Source: Ligula intestinalis (Eukaryota > Platyhelminthes > Cestoda > Diphyllobothriidea > Diphyllobothriidae). Taken from it: a stretch of 64,000 nt of DNA. The notes beneath the pieces were generated by a model. The model saw only the letters and a list, made by a program, of their open reading frames with translations. It did not search any database and had not been told where the DNA came from. Of the stretch, positions 38,101-48,786 are shown piece after piece. Each line of letters opens with the position of its first letter. The first letter of the stretch is position 1. Position numbers and translations under genes: made by a program. The DNA lies in contig JAYGXS010000004.1 in the NCBI GenBank assembly GCA_036362985.1, positions 47,419,001 to 47,483,000 of the forward strand, written 5' to 3'.

Positions 38101-41100
38101 CGGGGGAGGAAGAAGAGTGTCAACTCTAACTTTTCCTCAGTATAGGACATCTGACGCGTCGGAACCTATCACGGTGCGCTAAAAGCGCAGACTTTTGGGG
38201 CTGCCAACTGGCAGATTAACCCGGTCCTGCCCTCAGAACGAAGGCTCCAGGCTGCAATGGCTCCTTCTTAGTGTGGCCTTTGTGTCACCCCCACTCAGTT
38301 GGAATCCGAGCCGCCTCCTTCCAGTTTTGTTGTGTAACACCCCGATTTCTTGTGCGTAAGTCAAGGATTCTGGTGGCACGTCTAGATGTGCGTTCATGCC
38401 GTGCTAGCCACCTGCGCTCGATGCCGCCTCCGGTCTTTTTGACTCTCTCTTGATACCGGGTCCAGGTGGGTGAGGAGGAGGAGCGAGTGTGATAGATGCT
38501 TCGTGAATACACTACCATTGTAAACTAGGTCACCTGCTAGCCACCGTCCCCGTGCCCGCCCTGCTGTGGGGCTCACGGTGCACATTGTCAGTGGCAACAG
38601 CCACACTGTTAGGCCAATACTCTGACAGTTTTACCGGTCGTCTACTGGAATCGCAGTACAGCTTGCTAGCCCAAAATATTAATGCAACTACTCTCAAAAC
38701 TCGGAATTTCCCATTCCACTCAGTCCTAATGTTTTACTTAATGTAGGCCAGCGCTGTAGGCGTCAGCACGCACTGGTAATTAATCCCCAATACTGCTTTG
38801 AATTCAGAAGCTATTCGTGTAGAGCGTGGTAGCGGTGTAAAAAGCATAATGCCCTTTTTTTCCAGATGTTTCTGTTATGCCGGTTGGTTTGGTTCACCTT
38901 AGCAGACGAGTCCAATATCTGCCTAGAAGAATTTCTTTTCTACTGACACTTTCACTACCTTCCTTACTTTGACTCTATTTAAGATATTTTGTCTCGTTGA
39001 CTTCAGGTTACCTCCGTCTGGGCTGCATCGCTCGAGATCGGGGGCAGCTGAGGGACGCCTCAATCTGGTTCAAGGAGGTTCTTGATATAAATCCTGTGAG
39101 TTTTAATTCTGTCCAGTCTTCTTAGTTAGGCACTTTGTTAGCGATTTTAATCCGCCCGCCCGCCGCGTCAACATTTTAATTTTTTTCTTTTACCCTTTTC
39201 TATACTGCTTTTCTTCTTATCTTCTATTTTCTCACCCCACAGTTCACTTTTTCTCAGTACAAAAGTTTCTTTCTAAGAAAAGTCGTACAAACGCTCGAAT
39301 TCTTGTATTTACTACCAACATGTTTTCAGTCATCCAAAGAAATTCTCATTGTTTGGAAACTCTGTATATTAGAACAGTTCGCCTGTGAAGTCAGAAGGTT
39401 GCGTGCTTAGATCACGTTGAAGTTGAGGTAAACCCTGGCAACTGCGAGCTTCAGGTCCGGTTCCTAAAGAGAAGTCATGGGAGGCCGGAATAGTAGGAGC
39501 AGTTTATTCTGTGCAGAAGGAATGAAAAATAGGTCAGATAAATTTGACTTCAGACGCCGCTGTGTGGCCGGCGGTTGGTCGCTTGTCTGGTAGACAAATT
39601 CCTCTTACTGGTTCTCCACTCCTTATCTACAGAATAAATTGTTCCTACTACTCTGGCCTCCCATGACTGATCTTCACCTAAATAACAGGGCCTGAAGATC
39701 GCAGTTGCTACGGTTTACCTCACTTAATCCCCTACGATACGTCCACAATGATGCCATGGAAGCCTATCTAGTCTGCAATACATTATCGGTAGGAATGTTT
39801 AGACCCGGTAATGTGGTCTAGTCTATGGCATGCTGTTCAAATCGTATTCTCAATACTGATCCACCCAGAAACTACTTACACGTCTTTCCGTGTGTCGGTT
39901 CATTTGTGGCTTAGAGATAGTTCCTTAAGATACATCTATTGTACCCCTCCTTGTTGCCTATCCCAGTCCGACCTTTTTCTTTTTTACTCGCATGCCTTTC
40001 CGCGTCTGATTTGTTTGCTTTCCTTCGCATCTCGAACAGGACAATCCTGATGCCTGGACACTGTTCGGCCTCTTGCATTTGAACAAAAATGAGGTTGACC
40101 AGGCGCAGAAGAAGTTTGAACGGATCATCAGACAGCCCGAGTTCCGTGCAGACGCCTTCTGCCGGATCACCCTGGGGAATATTTGGCTGCGCACTCTGCA
40201 CCATCCAGTTCGTGACAAGGATAGGCGAAAACGCCACCAGGTAACGCCAGACTGTTATCGATCTGTTCCTTTGTGTATGCACATATTGCTGCTCCGGACA
40301 GTTAACATGCAACTTTTCGATCAAAAGTATAAATTCCACCTAATAAGTAGTTTAGCCATACTCTGAACACACCTACTGGCTAAAAAAATTCCAGACACAT
40401 GCCTCGCCAATGTTTATGCTGTTGCATGGCGCTAGGCTCATCAGTAGGCCCTCGCAATGGTTTTGACTAATAAATTTCTGATTTGGCAGAAATTAACTAG
40501 TCCTTAGGTCACACTTGTCCAGGTTCGGCTCAACAGCTAGTATAAATATTTGAGTCGAATTCTACGTTTTTTAGCAGCACAGTGATGTAACTATGGTAGA
40601 AAAGTCTTAGTTGTAGATCGTCTCCTTCATAATTAGAAATTCCAAATGCAATGTGGTACATCCACTTTTGGAAGACTCCTTCCGCTATGACATCAAAAAG
40701 CTTGTGGAAATATTTGGATGTTCAGTCTCATCGATTTCCTTCTGTCTCGGCCTACCATAACGCATGTTTAGGAGAATTGTCATGCTTGAAAGGGGAAAAC
40801 ACAATCCTTTATATCTGAAGCATGTGTTTCCGCCCCGATAAATAACGTGCTTCAGGTAGGCCTTCGGCCAACCAAACAGTTTGGGAACAGCCTGCAAGTT
40901 GGAACCCATCAGACGAGTATCCTACTTGGATTGTTGATAAGTTCGGAGAATTAAAAAAACGCAGTGGCGTATGACCTCAAAGCGCATTCCGCAATCCAGG
41001 AGTTTTTCTGTTCTTTTTTGTCCCCTAGGGTGCACTAGTGGCACTTGTTATTCCTTGATCGTGTGTGTGCCAGTTTGAGCCTCGTGCCATGAATCAATCT

Positions 41101-44100
41101 CAAGCATTGTAGCCCTTCTCTGCACGTGATGGTCTGCTCGTGCCTTGAAAACCTCTGCAAACTACCCTTACTATCTATTTGCAGGAACGCGCTCTCTCCT
41201 GCTACAAGGCTGTGCTCAGTGCAGATCCCCGTAATACCTGGGCGGCTCATGGAATCGGCTGCGTTCTGGCACACAAGGGCTTTGTCAACGAGGCCCGCGA
41301 CGTTTTCGCCCAGGTCCGTGAGGCAACCGCAGACTTCCCCGACGTCTGGATCAACATTGCACACATTTATGTTGAACAAAAGCAGTTTACAGCTGCCATC
41401 CAAATGGTAGGCAACCGCTGCCCCCCCCACCCTGGTCATATTGTCCTTTCTCTCCTTGCTCTTTTTAATTGGGCCGTGTTCGGAGCGATTTTAACTTGGT
41501 CGACTTAGAAGAAAACCAGACCTACTGTGGAATCCGAGGCTTTCCTAAAGTCCAATGTTCATCGGTTTTAGCTCACAGTAAGTGTTGGAAGCTTTGAGGT
41601 AACCGGACGTCCTGACCTGTCTAAGCAGACGTTGTTTTCATCCAGATTTAATGCTCGCCACTGTGAGACCTCCTTGTGTCTGTATAGGTTCAAATATCCA
41701 CCATCTTCGCTAAAGCAGAGTATGCGAAATAAAACAGCACACAAAGCTGGTTGGTCCCCTTTGTTCTGATCGTAACGTTCTCCTTCTCGACAGCTTGCCA
41801 TATCGGAGACTTCTTCCAATTATTAAATTACGTATTGTTCTGAAGGCAGTTGTCAGTAGTAACAGCTCTTGCCAGCCGCCAGTTGTTTTAATTAGAATAT
41901 CGCGACATATATCACAATCCTCAGCATATGCCGTAGCAAGACCCCTTTGCATATAGTTTACCTTGACGAGTATCTGTCTGAAAGGCGCGAGACATAGGTT
42001 CGACTTTAAACTTTCAAAATAAGTTCAGTTGGCGCCTTCGCTGTGTTTTGGAGTAGAGATCAACAAGTAGGCTTTACGGGCACAAAGTGCATACTTACGC
42101 GTCAAACTGGATAATAAGAGGGATGGGATTTTATGACTTTGTAAGTCTATTTAGTTTTCTTTGAAGAGACATGTTTATTGGAACACTAATCGAGTCTTCC
42201 AAAAGTTTCCATCCTGCAACCGACTGTGATTTCGCAGTTCAAGGCCATTATACTATGGCCTCTTTTTCTGAGTGCATGCACACGCCATGTTCAACAGCAA
42301 GTATTATAAGTAGCTGACTTAGCTTTGATCAGTAGTTTTTTTCCTTCATTCATCCTGGATTTCTGCCTAATTTGTGTGTATTAGTATTTATATCCGTCAT
42401 CAGCACGCTTATATCTCCTTTTATTTTTCAAGTACGAAAATTGCATTCGTAAATTTTCTCGACAAAATGATACTGAGTTGCTACAGTACCTGGCAAGGGC
42501 ATTCTTCAAGGCAAATCAGCTTAAGGAATGCAAAGCTGTGCTCCTGAAGGTTAGTCCATCCCCTCTCCCCCACTTCGCTCTCCAGTGGCTAATAAAATTA
42601 ATGATTAACTATTAAGAACGAAGGTAGTTTTGTGGTTATAATAAAGTTTTACGGGCTATAAAGTATTATATGATATATATGCTCGTCCATTACTCAACTC
42701 TAAGTTTGGCTATGATATGTAGACGACACAGTTGTTGTATTTAAAAATGGTCCACAAAGTCATAAATTTAACCATTTCGGTAATCGAATTAACACTCTAA
42801 AATGAAGTTAAAAATAAACTCCCATTCCTGTAGCTTGGAGTACATTTTTAACTGCTGTTCCTAGTCTCATACGGTGTTTCAATGACGTCTACCCGTATCA
42901 GATGTTCAATAGTAAGTTATTTAAGGTATGTTATGAGGTGGCTCACAATTGTTTGTCACAACGAACTACTACAAATGTGTTAAATCTGGTATGTATGTTT
43001 AAGTACTTTTGAATGACCACCCAGGACTTTAGTAGTAAAGTCCACCTGCAACAGCCACTCTGAACGACTTTTCACATCTCAAGGTCGAAAATAGGTTTAA
43101 CTGGCCTCCTAACTGAAGCCTTGATAGGTATTTCCCACATCATTAGTAACACATCGGTTGTGCGGTCTTTTCTCCGACGTAGATGTAGAAACTCTTCAAT
43201 GTTTTCATGTTTACAGTCAACTTCTTCATTCACCTTACATGTCGTGGACTGCACGCTCCATTGGCTACTGCGGACGTCATTTTATACTTAAATGATCGTT
43301 CTCTTCGATTTAGGCCCGTCACGTAAAGCCCTGGGATCCGCTTCTAACTTTCAATCTGGCTCTTGTACAGAAGCGAATGGCCGTCCTTGTTCTCAGTGAC
43401 GAAACAAGCAGTTTCAGTGCTGTATGTGAAGCCATTGCAGACTTGAATATGGCTCGCTGGTAAGTCCCAGAACTATTGGATATTATCCTCTTTTTCTTTT
43501 TGACCACGCCTTTTGGTCCCAAAGGGAGCTTGTGTGTATTGTGCACTCTTTGGGTTTACTCTACCTCTACTATCAAAACTATGCATATATCCTTTGACGA
43601 GCTTTTACGGAGCTTACGTACGATGATCGGCGCTCAAGAGTAATGCTAGTTACACGCAAAAGAACGAAGCTTTGTAAGCGTTCGAGTGATTTAGGATAAG
43701 TGCTTTCGCCAGTAGTTTCGCTTTTTTCCGTTCTCCATCAGTTAATGTTTTGCTGTTTTACCCAGTGCACCAGATTAAATCAAAGCTCGTAGCATTGAAC
43801 TTGTGGATGGAACTTCGTTTTTATGTTTACAATGTGTGTGTGTGTCGTAACCCTTGTTGGGTCAAGAGTCCCGCCGGAGTCCAAACTCGTTGTAGTTGGA
43901 AGACGGATAAAAGCTGAATCCTCCACCGGCTTGAGCCAAAGGTTGGCGGGGGTGTGTCGAGTGCCTGTCCGGGAACTACAGGCGGAAAGATGCTGACTGT
44001 CATGCGGAGAAACGCCGCAATCGGGCCAGTTGTCGGATTTAGACAGGTCGAGTCGGTGTGTGTACTGGCGGAGGAGCACTGAGTATCCACTGCGTAATTG

Positions 44101-47100
44101 AGCCAAGGTACAGCCAAGGTACCCTCGGAAGTTGTTGTTCCGAGGCCGCAATTGGAGTTGGACAGCCGCCCAAAAGGACCGTGAGATGGTAGCTTAGTTT
44201 TGCTTCGACAACGGCTCTCTAGTGAAGGCGCTGGAAGTCTGTCATGGTGTCAAAGCCAGCAACGGGTAGATCCGAGGGGCACGAGGCGACAGCCTCCTTG
44301 TGGAGAGATCTACTAGACGGCCGCATGCTACGGCTGTGTCCAGGAACATAGCAATGGTGTATGTTGCTAGTCGTGAGTAAAGGTGATGCTGCGGGTGTCA
44401 TTGTCACCGCTCATGGGGCCGGTGGTTGTGACGCTATTGCTCACTATAATAATAATGATAAGAATAGCATCGATTTCTGATTCCGGTTTCCAAACCCAAA
44501 CAACTTATGGAGGTTGCTATCGAAATATTAACCTCTTCCTCTTTTTTTAAAAAATAGCACTTTTGACCACCTCTCCAAAGCAAACGAAGTCGTTAACCAG
44601 TCCATGGCGGCTGACGAAGCCAAGGCCTGCCAGGATTTGTTGAGTCAAGCGAAGTACCACCTGGATCGGGCAAAATCAAGAGAAGAGCAGGAGCGAGTCT
44701 TCCGTCAGCGTCAGGTATGTTTTCTCATAGTTTGACTACTGAATTTGGTTTTCATGCCTCGCATTTCCTGCAGACACATTAGTGATTTGCGCTTTAATGT
44801 TACTTCAGGGTAGGCATCACTTATATGGCCCTCTGAACAGACAAGGGGAATAGGAACGATCCCGTGCAAATAATAAAAGTGGCCCTGTGCATTTTTCCAT
44901 GAGGGGGAAGTATTCCTGTATCCTGACCCTATCACTAACACGGTATCGAAGCCAAAAGGGACTTGAATAGCCATTTCTGTTTTAGTAGCCGCCATTAGCC
45001 AGTCATACCCAACCCCTACGGCCGTGGCATGTACGACGTTGTGCAGCAACAAATCTGGAGGGATAAGTCCGCTCCTTGCAGTCACAGAAGCCGCCTACAA
45101 AAGGTTTCCTGTACTGACGGACCGTTTTGAGCCACATTTTAATTGGCATTCTCTTTGACGCCTCCATATCTGCAGCGGCACCGGATCCAGTGCAGCTACA
45201 CTGATCTTATGGAACGATCTTAGGAACCAGCTGAGTCGTATTGGCCGACGATACCTTCGCGATGCTCTCCTAGTGAATGCCGGCAGTCTCCTTTTTAATT
45301 AATCCAGTGTACTTTCCTCGAGAGAATGTTCTCCGGCCAGGGTGTTCAAATACATCCAATTTTTAGCAATTTTACAAGCACACCCTCGAGGATTCACAAC
45401 CGTAAATGTCTACCTGGTACACAGGGGTTTTGTAACGATGGGCATCTAACGTCGGATCCAGAGACCTTTCCCAGGATTGTGAAGAGCGTGTAAGCAGCAT
45501 CGGCGCTGAAGATGCCGTCGTCCCTACCCTGTCCATTTGGCAGAAAATTATCTCCGGGGTGCTTAAGCCTGTCCAAGAGACTTTTGGTCAGAAGTGCGAC
45601 AGAAAATAAGTCATCTTTCTAACGCCCCGATAACCCGGCTGATTTAGCAACCTAAATCGCCCACGACACTACGTTCTGTGGGTCTTCATAGCTTGATGTT
45701 AGCAGGGCGATATCGCCTGCGTAGTCAAGGTCAGTCGACCGGCGTCCAGGTCCGAATTCTTCGTCGTACAGACAGCCTAGGGATCCTCTTAGAATGCCGC
45801 CAATGGCCTTGTTGAACAGCTACAACACAAACTCCGCTAGAGAATGAATGTCTGATTAGTGTACTTACGTCCAAATCGGAACCCGACTTTGTTTGGTCCC
45901 GAGAATGTGAAGGATAATTCCAATAACGTCAATGGGATTTGGGCCGCGATCGTCGTCACACTTCTCTCTCCTCTTGAAGATGTTCAGAAGGAGACCTGAA
46001 TCCCATTCTTCAGAACCGATCTGATCTCTCCATACTTATTCTATCAGCTTGCCGTCCATTCTCTGCACACAGAACCACCGCCTTAATGCGTTGTTTTCTG
46101 TGGTATCCAATGGCGAGCTTATTGATGATGGTGCGCATTGTTTCAGTTTCTTCCTGTGGCCATGCAGTTTCTGTATCCTGTTGCCTAATTCGAACTGAGC
46201 CACTTATTCGCTGTCTACTTCGTCTTATAACTTTAAATGTCATATTATGTATTCGGAAGTTGTCAATTCGGATACATTTTTTTACCGTCACTAAAGGACA
46301 TTTCATTTTTTTCTTCTGTTTTCATGTTGTAGGAAGAGGAACGTGAGGCCAAGCGGCAACGCGAGGCAGAAATGCAGGCGAAAGTTGAGGCTCTACGACT
46401 GGAACGGGAGAAACGCTTGGAAGAAGAGCGAGGAAAGTTCCTTGAGAAGGCCAAACAAATAATTATTGATCCTGATGCAGGGGTAAGTTTCGCCCGTATT
46501 CTCCTCCCTTTGTATAGGGTCTTCGTCGAACCCTGTTCCCTCCTATAATCAGGGTACAGTGGTAAGCCGGAAGTTAGTGCTTGTTCGTTAACATTTGCCG
46601 ACTGTTCGTTGCTCCTTGCTAAACAACCGCCTGTGTGGGACTCAACGCAAACTCCAATGCGTTTCAGGAATGGCTTGAATTCTTGATAACTTTACTTGCA
46701 CAAATGTGTTCATGCTCCCTGTCCCCTCCGTTTCGTTTGGCCGCCCAATTCTGTATCTACTGCCGGGCTGTTGAATTTCTCCGTAAATTCGCTTGAGCGT
46801 ACTCATCAATTTTTTCTCCAAGCGTAACGCCAATAGTGCTGTGTATAGATAGTTACTTACCATGTTCCCTTCTCCCACAATCAAGCTTTGTCGTTTAGCT
46901 TATGCGTGGCATGAGCTGTTCCTTAGATGTAGCGGGGATATCGCACGGTTCAAGCCTACAATTCGAAAAAAACTGCCCAGCTGCCACCCCCCTCCTGTAC
47001 TCATAACGAAATTTTTTATCCAATCTATTTTTTAGGAGAAAAAGGGACGTAAGAGCGGAGCCGGCGGCAAACGCAGAACGGACGAATTCGTCCAATCAGG

Positions 47101-47950
47101 TGACGAATCAGCGGGTTCATCGGGCTCTGAAACTCACCATCGTACAACCGAGGCTACACGCAGGAAGAAGAGTCGTCGCTCTGAAGGCGGCCCCTCCCGA
47201 TCACGACGTTCTGAAGGTCGCAGCTCCAAATCCAGCAAGTCTCACCGCAGTGTCCGGGAGGAGCGCCTGTCGGCCAAGCAACGTGGCCGCGTGGTCAGCA
47301 AGGCCATCATCTCGGATGAAGACGATTCGGGTAGCTCAGATGAGGACGAGAGCGCGCAACAGCAACGCATGCTGGAGTTCCGAAAGTCGCAGGTTGAGGC
47401 TGCCGCTGCCACCGCACGTGAATTCGAGAGCTCAGAGGAGGATGCTGGCGCAACATCCGAAACTAGTGACGACGACAAGGGGACCTCCAAGCGTGGTGGA
47501 CGTAGGAGACGGCGAGCCAATGCACCCAGTGAGTCCTCAAGCGAGGAGGACGAGGAAGAGGGGGTGGCTGCATCGCCGCCCCCGCGTCATCGTCATGCCC
47601 ACAAACGGAAGCTGCAAAAACGTAAAGACCTCAGCGACCAGGAAGATGAGGCGGAGGAGGAGGACGAAGAAGTGCACAGTCACAGGAAGAAGAAGGAGCA
47701 CTCAAGACAGCATCGGAAAATTTCTCCGGAAGTGGAAGAAAACGAGGATGAGGATTCTGACACTCAGGGCACTAACAAGAGAGCTCGTTTGCTGGCCAGC
47801 AGCGAAGATGAAGATGAGAGTGATGGTGCTCCCCGACGACAACATTCGGCGCCGGCCATCGAAGAAGAGGACGAGGAGGAGGGAGAGCAGGTTCAACCGA
47901 CGCGGTTACGCCTACCGCAGTCCTCTTCGGGCTCTGATATTGATTTATAG
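29101..47950 (+). CDS. CTR9: CTR9, Paf1 complex TPR subunit
   Basis: Fourteen exons join in phase to about 1302 residues (human CTR9: 1173): 29101-29573, 29676-30123, 30252-30584, 31308-31439, 34093-34290, 37008-37335, 39007-39095, 40040-40240, 41185-41406, 42433-42549, 43314-43459, 44558-44714, 46333-46482, 47036-47950. All introns are GT-AG. CTR9 is the TPR scaffold of the nuclear Paf1 complex, which travels with RNA polymerase II and promotes elongation and histone modification. Family hallmarks are IEIPLR...DEVIELD and LPEGDEVI (residues 65-90), [87 protein letters not shown] and [11 protein letters not shown] charged coiled coil (exons 12-13) and an acidic, Ser/Glu-rich tail (47291-47950) follow. 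The start is uncertain: 29101 is the first ATG after a stop at 29089, but it adds about 64 residues before the conserved IEIPLR. The stop is TAG at 47948. Confidence 0.96.
31170..31250 (+). repeat. (TAG)n/(CTA)n palindromic microsatellite
   Basis: TAG and ATT triplets switch to ACT triplets around 31206, so the run can fold back on itself. It lies in CTR9 intron 3, about 60-140 bases before exon 4. Confidence 0.7.
32040..32540. repeat. GC-rich block in CTR9 intron 4, likely an insertion
   Basis: Base composition rises sharply against the AT-rich intron around it, and there is a run of ten C at 32262. I do not recognise a coding frame or tRNA head. The contrast suggests an inserted repeat of unknown type. 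Confidence 0.35.
33114..33688. mobile_element. Foldback/MITE-like element in CTR9 intron 4
   Basis: Arms at 33114-33317 and 33507-33688 are inverted copies of each other and begin ATGGCAATG(T/C)TCCGGAACC. A loop of about 190 bases separates them. The left arm carries extra tandem CACTTTCGTTC/CACTTTGATTC units that the right arm lacks. There is no transposase frame. Target-site duplications are not obvious. Confidence 0.8.
34421..36284. mobile_element. TA-flanked CAGTAGA DNA element, copy 1 (1.86 kb)
   Basis: It lies in CTR9 intron 5. It begins CAGTAGATGAG after a TA (34419-34420) and ends CCTACTG before a TA (36285-36286). It is related along most of its length to 58180-59891 in DBR1 intron 3; shared blocks include TTGATATCCGAGGAATT, GGAAGATCTGAACCTCTTCG and ACTGACCGGCATGTCCGCA. 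TA target duplication with CAGT/ACTG ends fits Tc1/mariner-type transposons. No transposase frame survives, so it is a non-autonomous or fully decayed copy. Confidence 0.75.
36650..36770 (+). repeat. Degenerate TTAGGG/TAAGG-like tract
   Basis: A run of variants such as GGATTAAGG, GGGCTAAGG, GTAGGGTTAAG and GTTAGGGTTAG lies in CTR9 intron 5. It resembles decayed telomere-type repeats but has no perfect array. Confidence 0.4.
37886..38125 (+). mobile_element. RTE-like LINE C-terminal fragment
   Basis: The plus frame gives [15 protein letters not shown] followed by [19 protein letters not shown]. The block R-R-L-R-W-x-G-H-V-L-R is the well-known end of RTE-type LINE proteins. It sits in CTR9 intron 6. 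Only the last part is present, and the frame closes at 38081. Confidence 0.75.
39425..39721. repeat. Short foldback repeat in CTR9 intron 7
   Basis: The left arm 39425-39516 (GAGGTAAACC...CTGTGCAG) and the right arm 39627-39721 (CTACAGAATAAA...GGTTTACCTC) are imperfect inverted copies around a loop of about 110 bases. One arm recurs at 401-496. No coding capacity. Confidence 0.7.
43839..44420 (-). mobile_element. Jockey-like LINE C-terminal fragment
   Basis: The minus strand reads [20 protein letters not shown], then [16 protein letters not shown] and [16 protein letters not shown]. This is the TLAQLRSGx...CPxCGxxPHxxxHLFxCP...LWxxPxxVAxFL ending of Jockey-type LINE proteins with a CCHC-like zinc knuckle. 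Upstream pieces (44400-44150) carry stops. It is GC-rich against CTR9 intron 11, consistent with insertion. Confidence 0.7.
44940..45020 (-). repeat. Hammerhead SINE, copy C (decayed)
   Basis: The minus strand gives GGGTAT-GACTGG-CTAATGG ... CAGAAATGGCTATT-CAAGTC. It aligns with copy A at 57410. The helix I arms still pair (GACTGG with CAAGTC, one mismatch), but the CTGATGA core has become CTAATGG. It is in CTR9 intron 12. Confidence 0.7.
45170..45835 (-). mobile_element. RTE-like LINE fragment (reverse transcriptase)
   Basis: The minus strand reads [12 protein letters not shown], then [20 protein letters not shown], where the family has YADD (here YAGD). Next come KSAGLS and, in a new frame, [17 protein letters not shown] and SDVRCPSLQ. 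These are the catalytic and thumb blocks of RTE-type LINEs. There are several stops. It is in CTR9 intron 12, opposite to the gene. Confidence 0.7.
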
Positions 47951-48786
47951 AGCGCTTTCCGCTGTGGTATGAGATTTCTAATGTAAACAACAGACTCGGT
48001 GGAATAATACGCTCGCCTTCCTTTTGTGTAAAAATTGAAATTATCAATACGCTTTTTACTGTGTTTAATGTGTTTCTTTGGGTCTGTTTGGGTCGGCTTT
48101 GTACATTGGTTCGTGGTCGCCCGTACTTAAGGATAGCTGGCGAACGCGATGTGGCCCTTTTTGGCTAGCTTAGGCTTACCACTAGGCCAGACACTTGGAT
48201 GATTATATGCGTAGACAAATCCATATGATTTGGAGGTAACTCAGAAATGCCACAGGTTATGGACACCTTTTGTATACGTTTTCAAGCCACTTTCGAGACA
48301 TCTTGACACATCCTGACTTCGCCTAACGTCATTGATTTCGTTCAACGTGAAATGATCGAATGATAGAGATCTCGAAGATGAATGAGAGTAGAAGCGGGAC
48401 CTAGAACCAGACGTTGATCGGGAGCAACATCGACGACAATATTCCCGAAAATAGGTGTGTTATGGCCGTAAACGCATGGCTCAGATTCGTATGTTTTACA
48501 TAACTAACGGAGGACGGACCCATGGCTTGCTGTTTTGTTTCGCCTCGATATCACTGGTCGTCATTTAAGCTTTACACCTCTCACACATAAATTGGAGTAC
48601 GAATTCTGTGTATTCATCCCCTTCTCCGGGTTAATTGATCCACCTCTTCTTTTCACTCGTATTCGGGATTTCATAACAGGTCCCGTGGCGATGTCGTAAC
48701 TCTGGTCACCACGAGGTGATGGAGGGCAGGGCTGGAGGCTTCCAGAGTGTAAGTTTGAACAGTTACGAAGTATCGTAATCTCCATT
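47951..48786. other. CTR9 3' flank, no gene seen
   Basis: This contains the CTR9 3' untranslated region. No canonical AATAAA is evident; AATAAT occurs shortly after the stop. I see nothing else before the duplicated DBR1 segment starts. Confidence 0.4.

Noticed and set aside
47100..47972. 290-residue arginine-rich frame over the CTR9 last exon
   Set aside because: It is an out-of-frame reading of the acidic tail. The phase from exon 13 leads to the 47036-47950 frame.
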